From Tubiluchus corallicola (taxonomy: Eukaryota; Priapulida; Priapulimorpha; Priapulimorphida; Tubiluchidae), in the NCBI GenBank assembly GCA_030141605.1, contig JAQGDQ010000418.1, forward strand, positions 1 through 62,000: 62,000 bases of DNA, written 5' to 3'. This document shows positions 36,481 to 62,000 of this stretch, piece after piece. Numbering within the stretch: position 1 is the first letter of the stretch; the number at the start of each line of letters is the position of its first letter. The position numbers and the translations under genes are program-made. The notes beneath the pieces were generated by a model. The model was not told where the DNA came from. It saw only the letters and a list, made by a program, of their open reading frames with translations, and did not search any database.

Positions 36481-37021
36481 TAACACAACACTGCAAAAGC
36501 GTTTCTGATAATTAAATAATAGATTAAAAACTTAATTAACGGCGGGCGAGCCCAACTATTGATGACATAACAAACTAAGATAACTTTCAACAGCAAAAAT
36601 ATTTCACGAGCGTGTTGCATGTGTTTACGAAAGCGAAAATTGAAGCACGGTATTACTGTAAAATATTCAGTGTATTGTACTAAAACTGTCGAGTTTTAAG
36701 ATAAAAATTCAAATTTACCGCTGTGCTCACGGATGAGCCGTCGAACGTGTGCAGTTCGTCAGAAACTAACACAGCTGAACAGAGAAGTACAGCACCTGTT
36801 TTTTGTGCAATGCGTTTCTGAAATGCAGGCTCACGTCTAACTAGCGAATGGCGAAATGCATGTAACAGCTAAGAACTGGTGGCGCGAATGTGAAAGTGTG
36901 TTTTGTAGTAATAATTCTTTCGCATAAGGCATTCTGGAGAAAATGGTATGTTTCCTTACAATATTTTAAAGAGCAGATTGTCTTGACCTATAGTTTAAGA
37001 GCGGGTCCGATTTTGCTTTAA
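36481..37021 (-). repeat. Dispersed repeat family A, copy 2 (inverted)
   Basis: The reverse complement lines up along its whole length with 131-685 and 47152-47707. Shared words on the minus strand include TTAAAGCAAAATCGGACC, TAGTTTCTGACGAACTGCAC and ACACTGCAAAAGCG at the edges. Confidence 0.75.
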
Positions 37022-37747
37022 CGTCTCATTAAGAATAATAACAACATCGGCGTTGAGATTCAAAAGTCCATTGTTTTCTGCCTTATTATCATTTGGGCCC
37101 TCTCAGCCATTGAGTTGTCACCATGAAGTATCCATCACTAACACCACAGCTATGGTTGAATATAGCATCTTGTGTTCTGATTGGTTTAAAGGCGCGCTTC
37201 TCCTCTTTTAAGCCCACGAGGGACCTCAATCTTATTATGCACTTAAACACGAAAAACTACTGTACTGTTTTGGTGTTTATGCGAAATTATAACAATCGTT
37301 TGAGCTGACGCAAATAATCGTATGATTCGCATTCATTTAGCATGGTGGGATGACTGAGGTTCATAGCTTTATGTTACACCGGATTGACAGTGACATACGA
37401 ACTGAAAAGTGCGTAATTCAATGAATGTAACTGACGGGTAATGTTGCTCCATTACGCCTTACGAAGATGTATAACAAGCCCTCATCACTCGAGGAATCAT
37501 TACAGACGAGAAAAAGTATAGGTCAGAAATTATTAAATTAGCACCTCCGTTTCGACCAGTCAGACATTTATGAGTTTTTGTGACCATTTTTTCTTCACTT
37601 TCCCTACGCACATAATAACGCTAACAGTGAAATATTTTTAATTAATATTAACATTTAAATTTTACAGAGTTCATTCACAAAAATCAATAAATAACATAAA
37701 TTTAATGTACCACAGATATGTACAGTATAGGGAGATTGTTTTTTACT

Positions 37748-37749
<2 letters not shown>

Positions 37750-37784
<35 letters not shown>

Positions 37785-37811
37785 CTATATATATATATAT
37801 ATATATATATC
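37750..37811 (+). repeat. (CT)n-(AT)n compound microsatellite
   Basis: (TC)n followed by (TA)n, directly abutting the hairpin at 37817. Confidence 0.95.
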
Positions 37812-37816
37812 CTCCA

Positions 37817-37908
37817 TCAAAAAATTCCATAGGCCAATCTCCTCAACATGTATTTATATATAAATAGAAACATACATGTTGAGGAGATTGACCTATGGAA
37901 TTTTTTGA
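37817..37908. repeat. Near-perfect hairpin with 36-bp arms
   Basis: The left arm 37817-37852 (begins TCAAAAAATTCCATAGG, ends CAACATGTA) and right arm 37873-37908 are reverse complements at 35 of 36 positions; the loop is 20 nt. It lies directly after a compound microsatellite. A recent palindrome, a tiny MITE and a pre-miRNA or siRNA hairpin are all possible. The pairing is seen directly; function is unknown. Confidence 0.9.
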
Positions 37909-39090
37909 CAGAAAATTTTGAGTTCACGCACGAAATTGGGCGAAATTAAAATGGAATGTGTCGGCATTTTGAGAGAACAAAATCTTGTTGTGCAAAAGCG
38001 AACAAATTTCTTTTCACACGATTTATGGAACGTATCAAGTAGGAAAAAATAGTTACAAAATTATATTATATCTCTCCATCGCCTGTTTTGTGTGCCGACT
38101 CACCGCGCAGTGATTTCAGGCTGTAAAATCAGTTTAGTTTAAAACAAAATTGGTGGTAGCGAAGCGCGCAGCATTAGCGGAAAATTACCAAAATTGCGAA
38201 GTGACAAACCGTGAAACTCCATTACAAACATTACATTCTATTATCAGTCATGCGAGAAAGTTGATTCATCAGTTAAAACAATCCCAAAACCGGTCAATAA
38301 TTACATAGCCAGCGAAAGGGAAAACGTTGTGGCTTTCCAATGAGTAACAACATTGAATATTACTTTATTGTGAGTTGTAAACCATAAATAAGTGACACTG
38401 CTGATGATGGAATGAACCACAATCGCTATTCTTACAGGGTGTTACAAAAAAACAATACACTATAACATATGTAACTGGCATAGAAATATTACGCAATAAA
38501 AAGAGCAATAAGTGCGGTAATACCGATTAAATCATGTGGTAGGAAAATTGAATAATGACGTAAAATATCTAACGTTATTTTGTTATTTGATTATGATGTC
38601 ACAGTGCAATTCATTTTACTTGTACTGTACTATATTTGTTATATTTTGTTAATGTTTCTTTTGGAACACCCTGTATTTCTAACAAAATTTAAACCAACTG
38701 GAAAAAACAACACACAAAAAGTTGGGAAGTCAGTTAATCAAACGGTTGTCACGGCTTTTCACCACTTACGTCTACCTGCTTATTCAAACTCCATAAGAAA
38801 AATATGAAAGTGACAAATCTATTCGTGAATTGACCTCAACATCTTAAAAAGTTGAAGTCTTTAAACTAAACAGGCGTGTCTGGAACACTATGCAACTATT
38901 ACTACTAAACAAATAAGATATTCTATAAACTGTTTTCCTTTAATCTATATTGGCATTGAAAAATGTAAAAGGTGATGTTTTGACCTAATGCACGTCATTT
39001 TTTGAGATTCCAACATGTCAACTTCACGATGCACCTATAGAACATGTACCACAACGCACCAATGATCAATAATGAGCTAGGGCGCACGTT
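37909..39090. other. Gene-free interval
   Basis: AT-rich with no recognised gene or repeat partner. Confidence 0.4.
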
Positions 39091-39095
39091 GTACT

Positions 39096-39101
39096 TTTAT
39101 T
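39096..39101 (-). terminator. Candidate poly(A) signal of the tail-anchored gene
   Basis: AATAAA on the minus strand, about 340 nt past the stop codon at 39442. It is the best-placed signal seen. A second AATAAA-like word would lie further downstream if this is not used. Confidence 0.4.
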
Positions 39102-39441
39102 AAGCCTTTCCACTATTTTTTTGCTTTTTATTATAAATAAACAGCCTTGAAGTTTTACTATTCGTCCCGGTTGGGTTTTTTTAATCTAGAACTTCTTCAC
39201 AAATCACCACAGCTCTTAAAAATTTCACAATAGTACGTTTCATAACTTTTAATACGTGCAATCTTTCAGTTTGATTGTACAATTGTAGTTTTACGTACAG
39301 TCATGCACAGTCTTAATGTACAGGGCAAACAATTTCGCATAACTTATTCCACAATAACTTGACCAAAAATGAAAATTTTCACAGTTCACAACTTTGGCAC
39401 GTGCTTTTCTCGGATCTATGAGCTAGGACATGCAGTTAGTC

Positions 39442-53645
<14,204 letters not shown>

Positions 53646-54140
53646 GCTGATGACGTTGATGACGATGATGATGACGACGTCGATGACGATTCATGACTTC
53701 GTAACGAAACACTCCGGCGTATAATTTGTGACACCATAATAATTATCATCTGGATTTAACCCACTTTGATTAACTCTACATGACTTGCTGTTAAAGTTAT
53801 TTCACCTTGATTTTATTTCATTTTTCATGAACGAAATTATTATGATTCGTTGACACTCGCACAGGTATTAAATTTGATGTATTCTCCGTTGCGTCGCGAC
53901 CCCTAGTGGCAGCGCCCCTAATCGCAAATCAAATTAAACGCTACTATAATTTATTTGATTAGAGGCTTCCTGTCTAACTGGGAAACGAATTATTCTTGTT
54001 GTTCGTTCACATATAACCTAAAGCTCGGTGCGCACTAACTACTTGGTTCACACGTAACACGCTACTCTTAACGTCTTGTTGTTCGTTCGAATGTACTACC
54101 AACCTCCGCGCACACTAGCTACCGTAGTTCACACATATTT
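53646..54140 (-). promoter_or_regulatory. Probable 5' UTR and promoter region of the tail-anchored gene
   Basis: Directly upstream of the ATG at 53645. It begins with a CATCGT/CATCAT trinucleotide stretch. Two diverged tandem copies of an about 78-bp unit follow (about 53993-54062 and 54071-54140), sharing CTTGTTGTTCGTTC, CGCAC.CTA.CTAC and GTTCACAC. No TATA box or start site can be fixed. Confidence 0.35.
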
Positions 54141-55630
54141 GCAATGCTAACTCTAACTCGGCCAATCGAAGTGATTAAAAGTGAAATTCTCGTTGTCGCC
54201 GACGTTCGCGGTACTGGTGATGACGTTAATGATGATTAACTTATGTTCACAATTCAACGTTAACACATTCGCGCTCGTTAGCACAACATGCACTGCTATA
54301 TTATCGAAATTTACTGCATAAATAAATAAGTAAATTATTTTACTTTGTCGACAAAAGAGAAAAACATAATATACTAGTAAGGATCACCTCACAAATGGTA
54401 TGTATGACAAACAGAAAAACAAACTACAGTTGCAACCCTACAATCTACTAATGTGTATCTACACGGTTTAATGTCTCTGCCACACAAAACGAACACGATA
54501 AGTCTAAAAGGAAGGGATTTTGGGGGTCCAACAGAGAGAGAGCTACGCTGCATCATTACAATTACAGCCTTGTGTACGGAACCACGGATCACGCCTCTAA
54601 ACAAGAGGCGAATCCAGACCGAGGATGCAACGTCAATCTTCACCACCCATAGCATTGCGAAAACCGGCCTCTTGCATTCTTTTCTAATACATTTCGAAAA
54701 AATAAAGTTTTTAAAAATTTGGTAAACATGTGTGGTACTTCGGCTGAGTTTTTGTGAGCTTGTGTGTTTCGATTAGCATGGCCGGTGCGCCATTTTTCTC
54801 TGGAATTTCCACAGATGGATGTAGGTGGATGTAAGCCCACCTTTGACTGTAATTGCGGCTCATTTCACCTGTCAACTGCACATGGCGAATATATGTTTTA
54901 TCCAAAGCAACAATTACCGTTTCTTTGACGTGCGCTAAATGTGGTAAACACGCTACAACGCATGCGTACGCTTAACACGCTCACGCAGGAGCGCAAGTTC
55001 ACGCAACCACGCACGCATGCGCAGGAATTTCATTCTTGAAAGCCACCAACTCTTGAATATGACGTACAATATTTAAGCGAAATATATGTGGTTGTACTAA
55101 GTCCTTATTTACTTGGAAAGTCCAAATATGGGACCTTTTTTAATTTAGCCTTTCAAAGGGACTGTAGATGACAGCACTGTGTCGATATGTTATGTGAAAA
55201 CCAACCTAGCGCGAAATGCAATAACGAAATTTCAATTTTTATTTTTAAAAATTACTTTTAATTTTTATAATTTTTAATTTTTGCCGAACCGTTTGATTGC
55301 TTGTTCATTTGTTCACTTTGTCGATTGCTCGCTCATTTATTGTGTCATTCACTCGCTCACTCACGCAATCAAGCACGCCCGCACTCATTCGTCCACGTAT
55401 CCACTCACCCGCCACCTCACAATTGTTTTGTTGACATGATAACCTGACTGTTGTATTAGCTGAGGATAACGTAAAGTGTTAAACTCATAGTAACATAGTG
55501 CAGCAAGCGGTTTACATTTGAAAAGAGATCATAATCCGTGAATTCATTTGGATAAAAGATTAATGTTATCATGTTAATAAAACCGATTAAAATGTTTTAT
55601 TTCACACTTTCGAATAACGTGACATGACGT
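54141..55630. other. Gene-free interval
   Basis: No recognised gene. Frames near 54389-54905 are short, overlap on both strands and carry no family signal. TGCGCA/ACGC-rich words occur around 54950-55030. Confidence 0.4.
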
Positions 55631-55633
55631 GAC

Positions 55634-55682
55634 TGCCACTAGGACTCGAACCTAAAACCTTCTGCTTTCCAGAATGTCGGTG
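55634..55682 (-). mobile_element. tRNA-derived SINE fragment (box B)
   Basis: The minus strand AGCAGAAGGTTTTAGG then TTCGAGTCCTAGTGG has a Pol III box B (GGTTCGAGTCC). It resembles the fragment at 9060-9115 and the words flanking the foldback element. Confidence 0.4.
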
Positions 55683-55793
55683 GGTGGTGGAAGTGAACGC
55701 ACAAAATATAATTGTTGTATTACGCAGGTGGAAATTAACCGAGAAACACTCCATGTAAATATTCCATTGAGACTTGAATCTGATTTTTCAACA

Positions 55794-56207
<414 letters not shown>

Positions 56208-56587
56208 ACTAAGTTAAATTTTGTCTGCAATTAGAGACCCATTTGCAAATATGTGTTTTAAAATAAAAGATTATAATCATCATCACCACCTTCACGTATT
56301 ATTATTTCATTTTATTTGACTGCTCATAACTCTAATTAGTATGCAATCATACACGTTATTGAAATAAATTAATGTGGTTTAGCTTGTACATTAACAAATA
56401 ATATTATGATGGTCATTAACGATCACTAATTACTAATTAGCACAGCACTAATGCTATAATTACAATCAGGCAACCTACTATATAACTAATGCGCTTATTT
56501 CCTGTTTTAATGAAAAGAAACAAACTTAACAATAAAATATTTGAACGAAAGTGAGATTTGAACTCGGAGCTTTGACCCTAATGTCAT

Positions 56588-57025
56588 ATGATCTTATGCG
56601 ATCGTTAAAAAATTAAAGTATGCACATCAGATGTTTGTAATGACTATTTGTACTTTCGGTCGATCATAGTCCACGCCCCCGCGTAGTAAAACATAAATAT
56701 TCTAAATGTACTTTCTAAGACGGACAAAGAGCGTACAGACGAACAAACGTACAAACACGATTCGCAATTTTCTAGCTTAGTTAAGATGATTTTCTTACTT
56801 GTGCAAATTTCTTTCTTATCTGTACCATACGATCTTATGAAGTAATTAATGAATTAAACGTTCGTAAAACTACTTTAGTCGTAGGCCACGCCCCCACGTA
56901 CCACATCATTAAAATATCGATATTCTAAATGTGCTTTCTAAGAAGGATATATGCGTGCAGACGAACAGACGTACAAACAAGCTTCCCAGTTTTCTCAGTT
57001 AAGACAATTTGCTTACCTGGACAGA
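56588..57025 (+). repeat. Tandem duplication of an about 240-bp unit
   Basis: Two diverged copies (about 56588-56805 and 56829-57025) share GATCTTATG, CCACGCCCCC.CGTA, TATTCTAAATGT.CTTTCTA, CAGACGAACA.ACGTACAAAC and the TTTTCT.AG.TTA end. No coding sense is seen. It is probably a tandem pair of an unidentified repeat. Confidence 0.7.
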
Positions 57026-57593
57026 CTCTGCAACATTGTGCAACTCCTCTTCGGCTTGAACTAAAGTCATTCAGTCTTTTCCTCTCTTACGAGCAATCAC
57101 TCCTATCATATCATATCACCTTCACCTCATTAGCTGTATAATGAACGACGTATTGGCTTTCTCTTAGCCTACCTACTACCCTACATCTTCAGATAAGCGT
57201 TGAATTGATGAATATTAAAACTTTCTAGTCATATTTTTCTGCATTTCCTGTTATTTGTTCACGTGTCCATTGTGGCATTAGTAATTGAGGCCAGTTCTAT
57301 TATGAGTACAGCGGCAAGTAGTCACACTAACACACAAACAACATCTAAATTTCACTGACAGTTCGGTTTTACTTTTAGAAAACAAGTTTTCTGGTTTTAA
57401 TGCCGTCATATTTTTATAATTAAGTCTATTTTGTTCTTTTTTGTGATTGGTGTTATCATCATCATTATCGCTATGCCCATTACGTCTATTGTAAACATTG
57501 GACAGGCAGAATTCTAGAATAAAAGAAATCTGCCATCAAGACAGGTAAACACTAAACACAGCAGTAATCCAGCAACAAAACTTGCCACTGCTC

Positions 57594-57652
57594 CGCCAGT
57601 GGCTTGTCAGCACCACTTCCGTGCTCCAGTGGCTTGTCAGCACCACTTCCGT
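57594..57652 (+). repeat. Perfect 29-bp tandem duplication
   Basis: CCAGTGGCTTGTCAGCACC and the following ACTTCCGTG occur twice in direct succession. The 91-codon frame that starts here (57604-57879) has no recognised family. Confidence 0.85.
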
Positions 57653-58140
57653 GGTATGGGTGTTATAAATTTTTGCAATTAAAGCGTTCTACACCGGGAC
57701 CTGCAATCAGTTTGCTAGCGATGATGATGAAACAATATTGCTGCCGGTATTCATTAATACGCAATTCGAACAGGAATTACAAAAAGCATAAGAATGTTTC
57801 TGGTGATCCAAACTACAGTAGCCACGTATGGTCACAAGTGAAAAAAACTGCCTCCTCAAAAAACATAATATCCAAATAATGTAGAAACTAGAAACTCATA
57901 GAAAACAGAACACAAAACACAATAATACAATGCAGTGCAGAAACAAATATTTTATATTAATTACCAGCAAAAGTAAAGAAAATTGAAAATTCTAAATAGT
58001 CTAATATTTATAATATTGTACACAATTACAAGACGTTGTATTTTTGTCGCCGTTTCGGGTTAGAGGACTTCATATTTATAATAATTGTATCATAATTATG
58101 ATAACGTAACGACTATTTTGCACTCTAAACTGTTCTAACC

Positions 58141-58440
58141 CTATTTAAAGTAACCACACACTCCAAACAAGGTTGAAATGCAAATTTCAAGGGACTCATT
58201 AGCTAAATTATACCTATATCTCCTCACTTCGTACTTTAGTGTAGGTTGGAGCAACTTTACGAACTGCGCTTCCTTTATGAGCAAACTAAAATTACTATCC
58301 ATATCATCTAAAACTCTTAGCACTGTTAGGTTTCATACGCTCATTAATTCAGGAAGTTGTTTTGTAGTCTGCCATATGTAAAATCCGTGACATCCCTCAC
58401 AGTCATGTTTGTATGTGACATAGGAGGTACCAAGTTTGAA
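58141..58440 (-). pseudogene. GIY-YIG-like (Penelope-like?) retroelement fragment
   Basis: The minus-strand frame reads TYKHDCEGCHGFYIWQTTKQ then LPELMSV and a stop, matching the C-x2-C-x3-YI-x-QTT-x-QL pattern of the fragments at 48110-48340. DNA identity with 48133-48228 is also visible: CTCATTAATTC, GTAAAATC.GT.ACATCC. The downstream minus-strand frame 58141-58323 is a broken continuation. Confidence 0.45.
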
Positions 58441-58585
58441 ATCAAGCCTATCATCTCTCACCTGCAATGTGAATAAATGTAACGAGTGCAAGTACGTGTC
58501 TAAGTAACTACAGTTTAAGTACTGAGTTACCACTTACCTTACAAATAAATGGAAATTTTACATAATTATAATAAATTTATCGATG

Positions 58586-58768
58586 AATAGAACAGAACAA
58601 AACAGAATAGAATAGAACAGAACAGAATAGAATAGAACAGAACAGAATAGAGTAGAATAGAATAGAATAGAATAGAACAGAACAGAATAGAATAGAACAG
58701 AACAGAACAGAATATACAAAGACAATAAACATAAACGTATTAGCTAATCATGCCAGCGTCACTAGTCA
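58586..58768 (-). mobile_element. Retroelement 3' tail with (CTRTT)n array, copy 1
   Basis: The array AATAG/AACAG on the plus strand is followed by TACAAAGACAATAAACATAA, then ACGTATTAGCT and GCCAGCGTCACTAGTCAC. The same flank follows another pentanucleotide array at 58833-58995. Read on the minus strand both are one element whose 3' end runs into a pentanucleotide tail. Confidence 0.6.
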
Positions 58769-58832
58769 CTTGACTTACAGGGGGTGAAAATGATATAAGA
58801 TGACTCCTTTCTAAGCGACTGGATACAATATG

Positions 58833-58998
58833 TAATTCAATACAATACAAATCAATGCAATGCAATACAATGCAATACAATACAATGCAATGCAATGCAA
58901 TACAATACAATACAATACAATACAATATAACACAATGTACAAAGACAATAAACCTAAAGACGTATTAGCTCACCATGCCAACGTCACTAGTTACAATT
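58833..58998 (-). mobile_element. Retroelement 3' tail with (GYATT)n array, copy 2
   Basis: TACAA/TGCAA pentanucleotides, then TACAAAGACAATAAACCTAA, GACGTATTAGCTCACCATGC and CAACGTCACTAGTTAC, matching copy 1. The tail unit differs from copy 1 (GTATT/GCATT against CTATT/CTGTT). Confidence 0.6.
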
Positions 58999-59689
58999 TT
59001 TCAAATCCTGGGTGCACGCAAACGATTTTTAACACTAACCAGAGTAATTTTTTAATTCCATGCTCCAATGCAACTCTTGCAGATGACAACACTATTACAA
59101 TTACAGTATTGGCGTTAAAATGCAAATTTGACCTTTGAAAATACATCTGTATGGATGGACACATGGATACCTTTCTATTGATTCCTGCACGTCCACACAT
59201 TTACAATAATAATTATATGTCCAAGTATTCACGCCAATTAACCTATTATACTCAATCCAGAACACCAAATTGCAAAGCTTAAAAAATTGTGCACATTAGT
59301 ACTGAAATACTACAAATTTACTGCAAGTAGTTTTTTTATTTTCAGCAAGACACAGCAAGGCTTACATAGTCGATGGTATAGTCAGTAGGCCTGTCACGGA
59401 CATGATTATGGAGATTTCAGGATTTCACCAGTGATCCAGGCAGATTTTTAAAAAAATTATTTTTAATTAATTGTGGATTTTTAAAATCTATATTGATGTA
59501 CACTTTGTCGAATATTTTGAGCTTATTAGTAAAAGCCTGGCATGGTTTGTTTATTTAACAAACGTTTCTCTCCTCGTAGAGCGTTCTCAATTACAATTAC
59601 AATTATTACAATCCTAAAAACAAACATGCAATACCATTACTAAATGTCAGAATGAACTGGCACCGAAAACAACACATTGCAATGAGTAA

Positions 59690-60542
59690 CAGAGCATGCG
59701 TGGAACAACTTTAGCCAAACAACGTGTAGTTGAAAAGTTTGTCAAGTCGAATTTTAATTTCAGCCCTGTAACCTGGCATTTCTGTAGTAAATCAAATAGC
59801 CAGAAGTTAGAGCTTTTGAATTTCAGAGCGCTCCGTCTAGTTTATAATGATTTCGAAAGTACCTACGGAAATCCATTGTTTAAAGACAATTTTGAGTCTC
59901 TTCAACTTCGGAGACAACGTCTCATTGTGCTGTCGAAGTATTCAAGATTTTGTCCAAAAACTGCCCGTCCTATCTCTATGGACTGATAGAGGAACCAAAG
60001 CAAAACCGCTACTTCCTCAGAAAAATGAACACTGCAGAACTCCCTACATATGATGGTGTTACATATGGCAAGAAAAGTTTCTCTTATTATGGAGCCACAT
60101 TGTGGAATGAATTACCAAACTGTCTCCAAATGGCCGAAAATCTTGGGGAATTTAAACATCTAATTAACTCATGGACTGGTGTATCATGTAAATGTGCCAT
60201 TTGTAAATTCAGCGAACTTCCCAATTTTGCTAAGTCGTAATTAAATGCTGAAATGTTGGCAGAAAATTTTTTTATTGACCTAGATAGCTTTTTGTGTAAA
60301 TTTTAGAAAATGTTACTGCCTAAAATTTTTACTGTCTCAATTTTTTACTGTCTTCATGTAGTTATAAATTTTTCTTGTACCAATACCTCTGGTGGCATCC
60401 AAAAGATTTTAAGAAGTACATATTATTACCATGTTATCGCTCATATACATTATGTTTGATATCGGTTTGCGAGCTTTAAGCTCATGTTTTTACAAATATG
60501 TACTGTTTATATCATACCGATGAAAATAAATATTATCTTATC
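59690..60542 (+). pseudogene. 5'-truncated LINE 3' end (CR1/L2-like)
   Basis: The first frame to 59986 contains FVKSNFNFSPVTWHFCSKSN, KLELLNFRALRLVYNDFEST and LQLRRQRL. After a frameshift a second frame (to 60240) reads TYGKKSFSYYGATLWNELPN and CKCAICKFS. These are the well-known terminal blocks of invertebrate LINE ORF2. The 3' UTR ends in AAAATAAATATTATCTTATC, a short tail of ATCTT-type units. Confidence 0.85.
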
Positions 60543-60939
60543 TTAGTGGTAAGTTAAACGTTAATGTGGCTAGAGTAGTTTCATGCATATCCTCGAACCT
60601 GTTACTCATTATAGCGTGTTGTTCTCATTTTCAAATTTTGTAACAGCACTGCAAGTTTATTTTAGGATAAAAAATGACATTATCATTAACAATGCTCTAT
60701 GTGGAGTGAAACGTCTTAAATACAGAAACTGTCACGCTCTAGTTTTGTCTTACTGGTCATTGCTCAAATTTAATAAAATTATGCTTAAGTGCTGCCATCT
60801 GTTGAACTAAGAAGTAAAGTTTCGTGTCACGTTTGATTCCACAATTCCACTGGGTGTCGACTGCCAAGTCAGAGACACCGATAATCTAATATAACAAGTT
60901 TTCTCAAATTTCCAACATTTCTGTACAGGATTACTAAAG

Positions 60940-61225
60940 ATTTAATTGCAGCACCGTCCAATTTAATCCCAGCTGATCCATGTACGAGATTCACATTTTT
61001 TCAGAAACCTCAGCTTCACCATATAAATTTCCATTTCTTCCATGCACAATCCCACAGTGGAACAATCTCTCCAAAAAAGCAGCTGACTGTAAATCCTTTA
61101 GCACTATACCTCTGTTAGTCGTTCACGGTAATGTCCACCAGCAGTCCACCACGCACCCCAATTGACGTAACTTGTGAAGCTGGACTTGGCTGATTATTCT
61201 GCCAGAACCAGAACCAGAATCTTCT
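60940..61225 (+). pseudogene. LINE 3'-terminal fragment, different family
   Basis: A frame ending in TGA at 61163-61165 contains SPYKFPFLPCTIPQWNNLSK and SFSTIPL. The F-x-R/C-T-I-P-x-W-N-x-L block is the standard ORF2 end of several invertebrate LINEs. The 3' end has CCAGAACCAGAACCAGAATC near 61202. Confidence 0.7.
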
Positions 61226-61344
61226 TCTTCAACGAATGCGATATCTTTGACGTTTCTCATTAAGATACTAATGACAGGCTATGCAAACTGAAGATGCGGA
61301 CATATGATCTTCAAAGTTTACATTCGTGAATGTCTAGTCTGCCA

Positions 61345-62000
61345 ACGAGACTGAAATAAGGCCAATGATGGCTTGTACCTAAAATCAGTGGAGTGTTGCT
61401 TCAGAAAATTTTTAGCCATTGTTTTACTGAGTAAAATGTAACAAACATATAAATTTTAATCTTGTACTTATATTTGAAGACCAGGTGTTGAATGGCGTAT
61501 TTTCTTAACTGCAACTTTCTCATGGAGAGACAACTGTGAAAAATTAAGCTATAGTAGTTCACTTACAATCACAGAAATTATTTCTTGGGGATGCAAGGCG
61601 TCCATTATTAAATAATTTACGTTTTAAGCACATACGCTAAGTTTACATGTTATCAAATCCAAGAATATGACGGTACACATTAAGCACGTGGCAAATGTTG
61701 CTGTGTGAGACGACAGTCCTTTTATTATTATTATTAAATATTATTTTAATTATTATTTAATATTTATTATTTTAGTATTATTTAATTATTATTAAATAAT
61801 TTACGTTATAAGCACATACGCTAAGTTTACATGTTATCAAATCCAAGAATAAGACGGTACACGGTAAGCACGTGGCAAATCAGTAATTTTAGAGACAGAG
61901 CGCAAAACATTTTATCTCAGACATGTGCGCATGGCCGCATGCGTACAACAGCCAAGCAACACCTTGCTCTGGCTGTGAAGGAAATTGTACTCTCCTTACG
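61345..62000 (+). repeat. Dispersed repeat family B, copy 2, internally duplicated
   Basis: Matches 11000-11395 at both ends. A segment of about 90 bp occurs twice inside (61604-61694 and 61787-61880): ATTATTAAATAATTTACGTT, AAGCACATACGCTAAG, TACATGTTATCAAATCCAAG and AAGCACGTGGCAAAT. Between the two is a TTA/ATT-rich stretch (61722-61800). The copy continues beyond the window edge. Confidence 0.65.

Noticed and set aside
57604-57879. 91-codon frame downstream of the 29-bp duplication
   Set aside because: No recognised domain, starts inside a tandem repeat, no splice or homology support.

Overview
The window reads as nuclear DNA of an invertebrate animal. It is AT-rich (I estimate about one third G+C, not computed), with spliced genes using GT-AG introns, large non-coding stretches, many microsatellites, and remnants of LINEs, SINEs, MITEs and Penelope-like elements. 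Orthologues of animal genes (HYKK, B3GALT6, SLC25A44, a UDP-glycosyltransferase) support Metazoa. I cannot narrow the phylum from sequence alone. There is no bacterial, CRISPR or operon structure.

Five protein-coding genes are supported. (1) A complete eight-exon hydroxylysine kinase orthologue on the minus strand (20143 to 10064, 402 codons); every exon joins in frame and it keeps the kinase HGDxNxxN and DFG motifs. (2) A single-coding-exon UDP-glycosyltransferase on the minus strand (27172 to 25658) with signal peptide, C-terminal membrane anchor and ER-type dilysine tail, but with Gly where the donor-site signature expects Gln. (3) A single-exon SLC25A44-type mitochondrial carrier on the minus strand (31407 to 30334) with an N-terminal extension. 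(4) A single-coding-exon B3GALT6 orthologue on the plus strand (33814-34815), probably with an upstream untranslated exon. (5) A four-exon, 527-residue gene of unknown family on the minus strand (53645 to 39442): acidic and His-rich, with one C-terminal membrane segment (tail-anchored type). The genes share no obvious pathway. B3GALT6 builds the proteoglycan linker, HYKK acts in hydroxylysine breakdown, SLC25A44 imports branched-chain amino acids into mitochondria, and the UGT is an ER enzyme.

Layout: 1-10 kb, gene-free, with a dispersed repeat, a very long AGT/AGC array, SINEs and a pogo/Tigger-type MITE. 10-20 kb, HYKK with a decayed LINE and MITEs in its introns. 20-25 kb, two LINE remnants and an inverted pair of small MITEs, plus a hairpin. 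25-35 kb, the UGT, SLC25A44 and B3GALT6 genes. 35-39 kb, a hAT-like MITE, a dispersed repeat and a near-perfect 36-bp-arm hairpin. 39-54 kb, the tail-anchored gene, whose long introns carry a 1.5-kb foldback element, expanded hexa-, penta-, tetra- and dinucleotide arrays, and an inverted GIY-YIG-like fragment. 54-62 kb, gene-free, with tandem duplications, microsatellite-tailed retroelement ends and LINE 3' ends.

No clearly new multi-gene system is visible. The points most worth a second look are the uncharacterised tail-anchored gene, the two pre-miRNA-like hairpins, the non-canonical UGT donor site, and the way several pentanucleotide arrays seem to grow from retroelement 3' tails.
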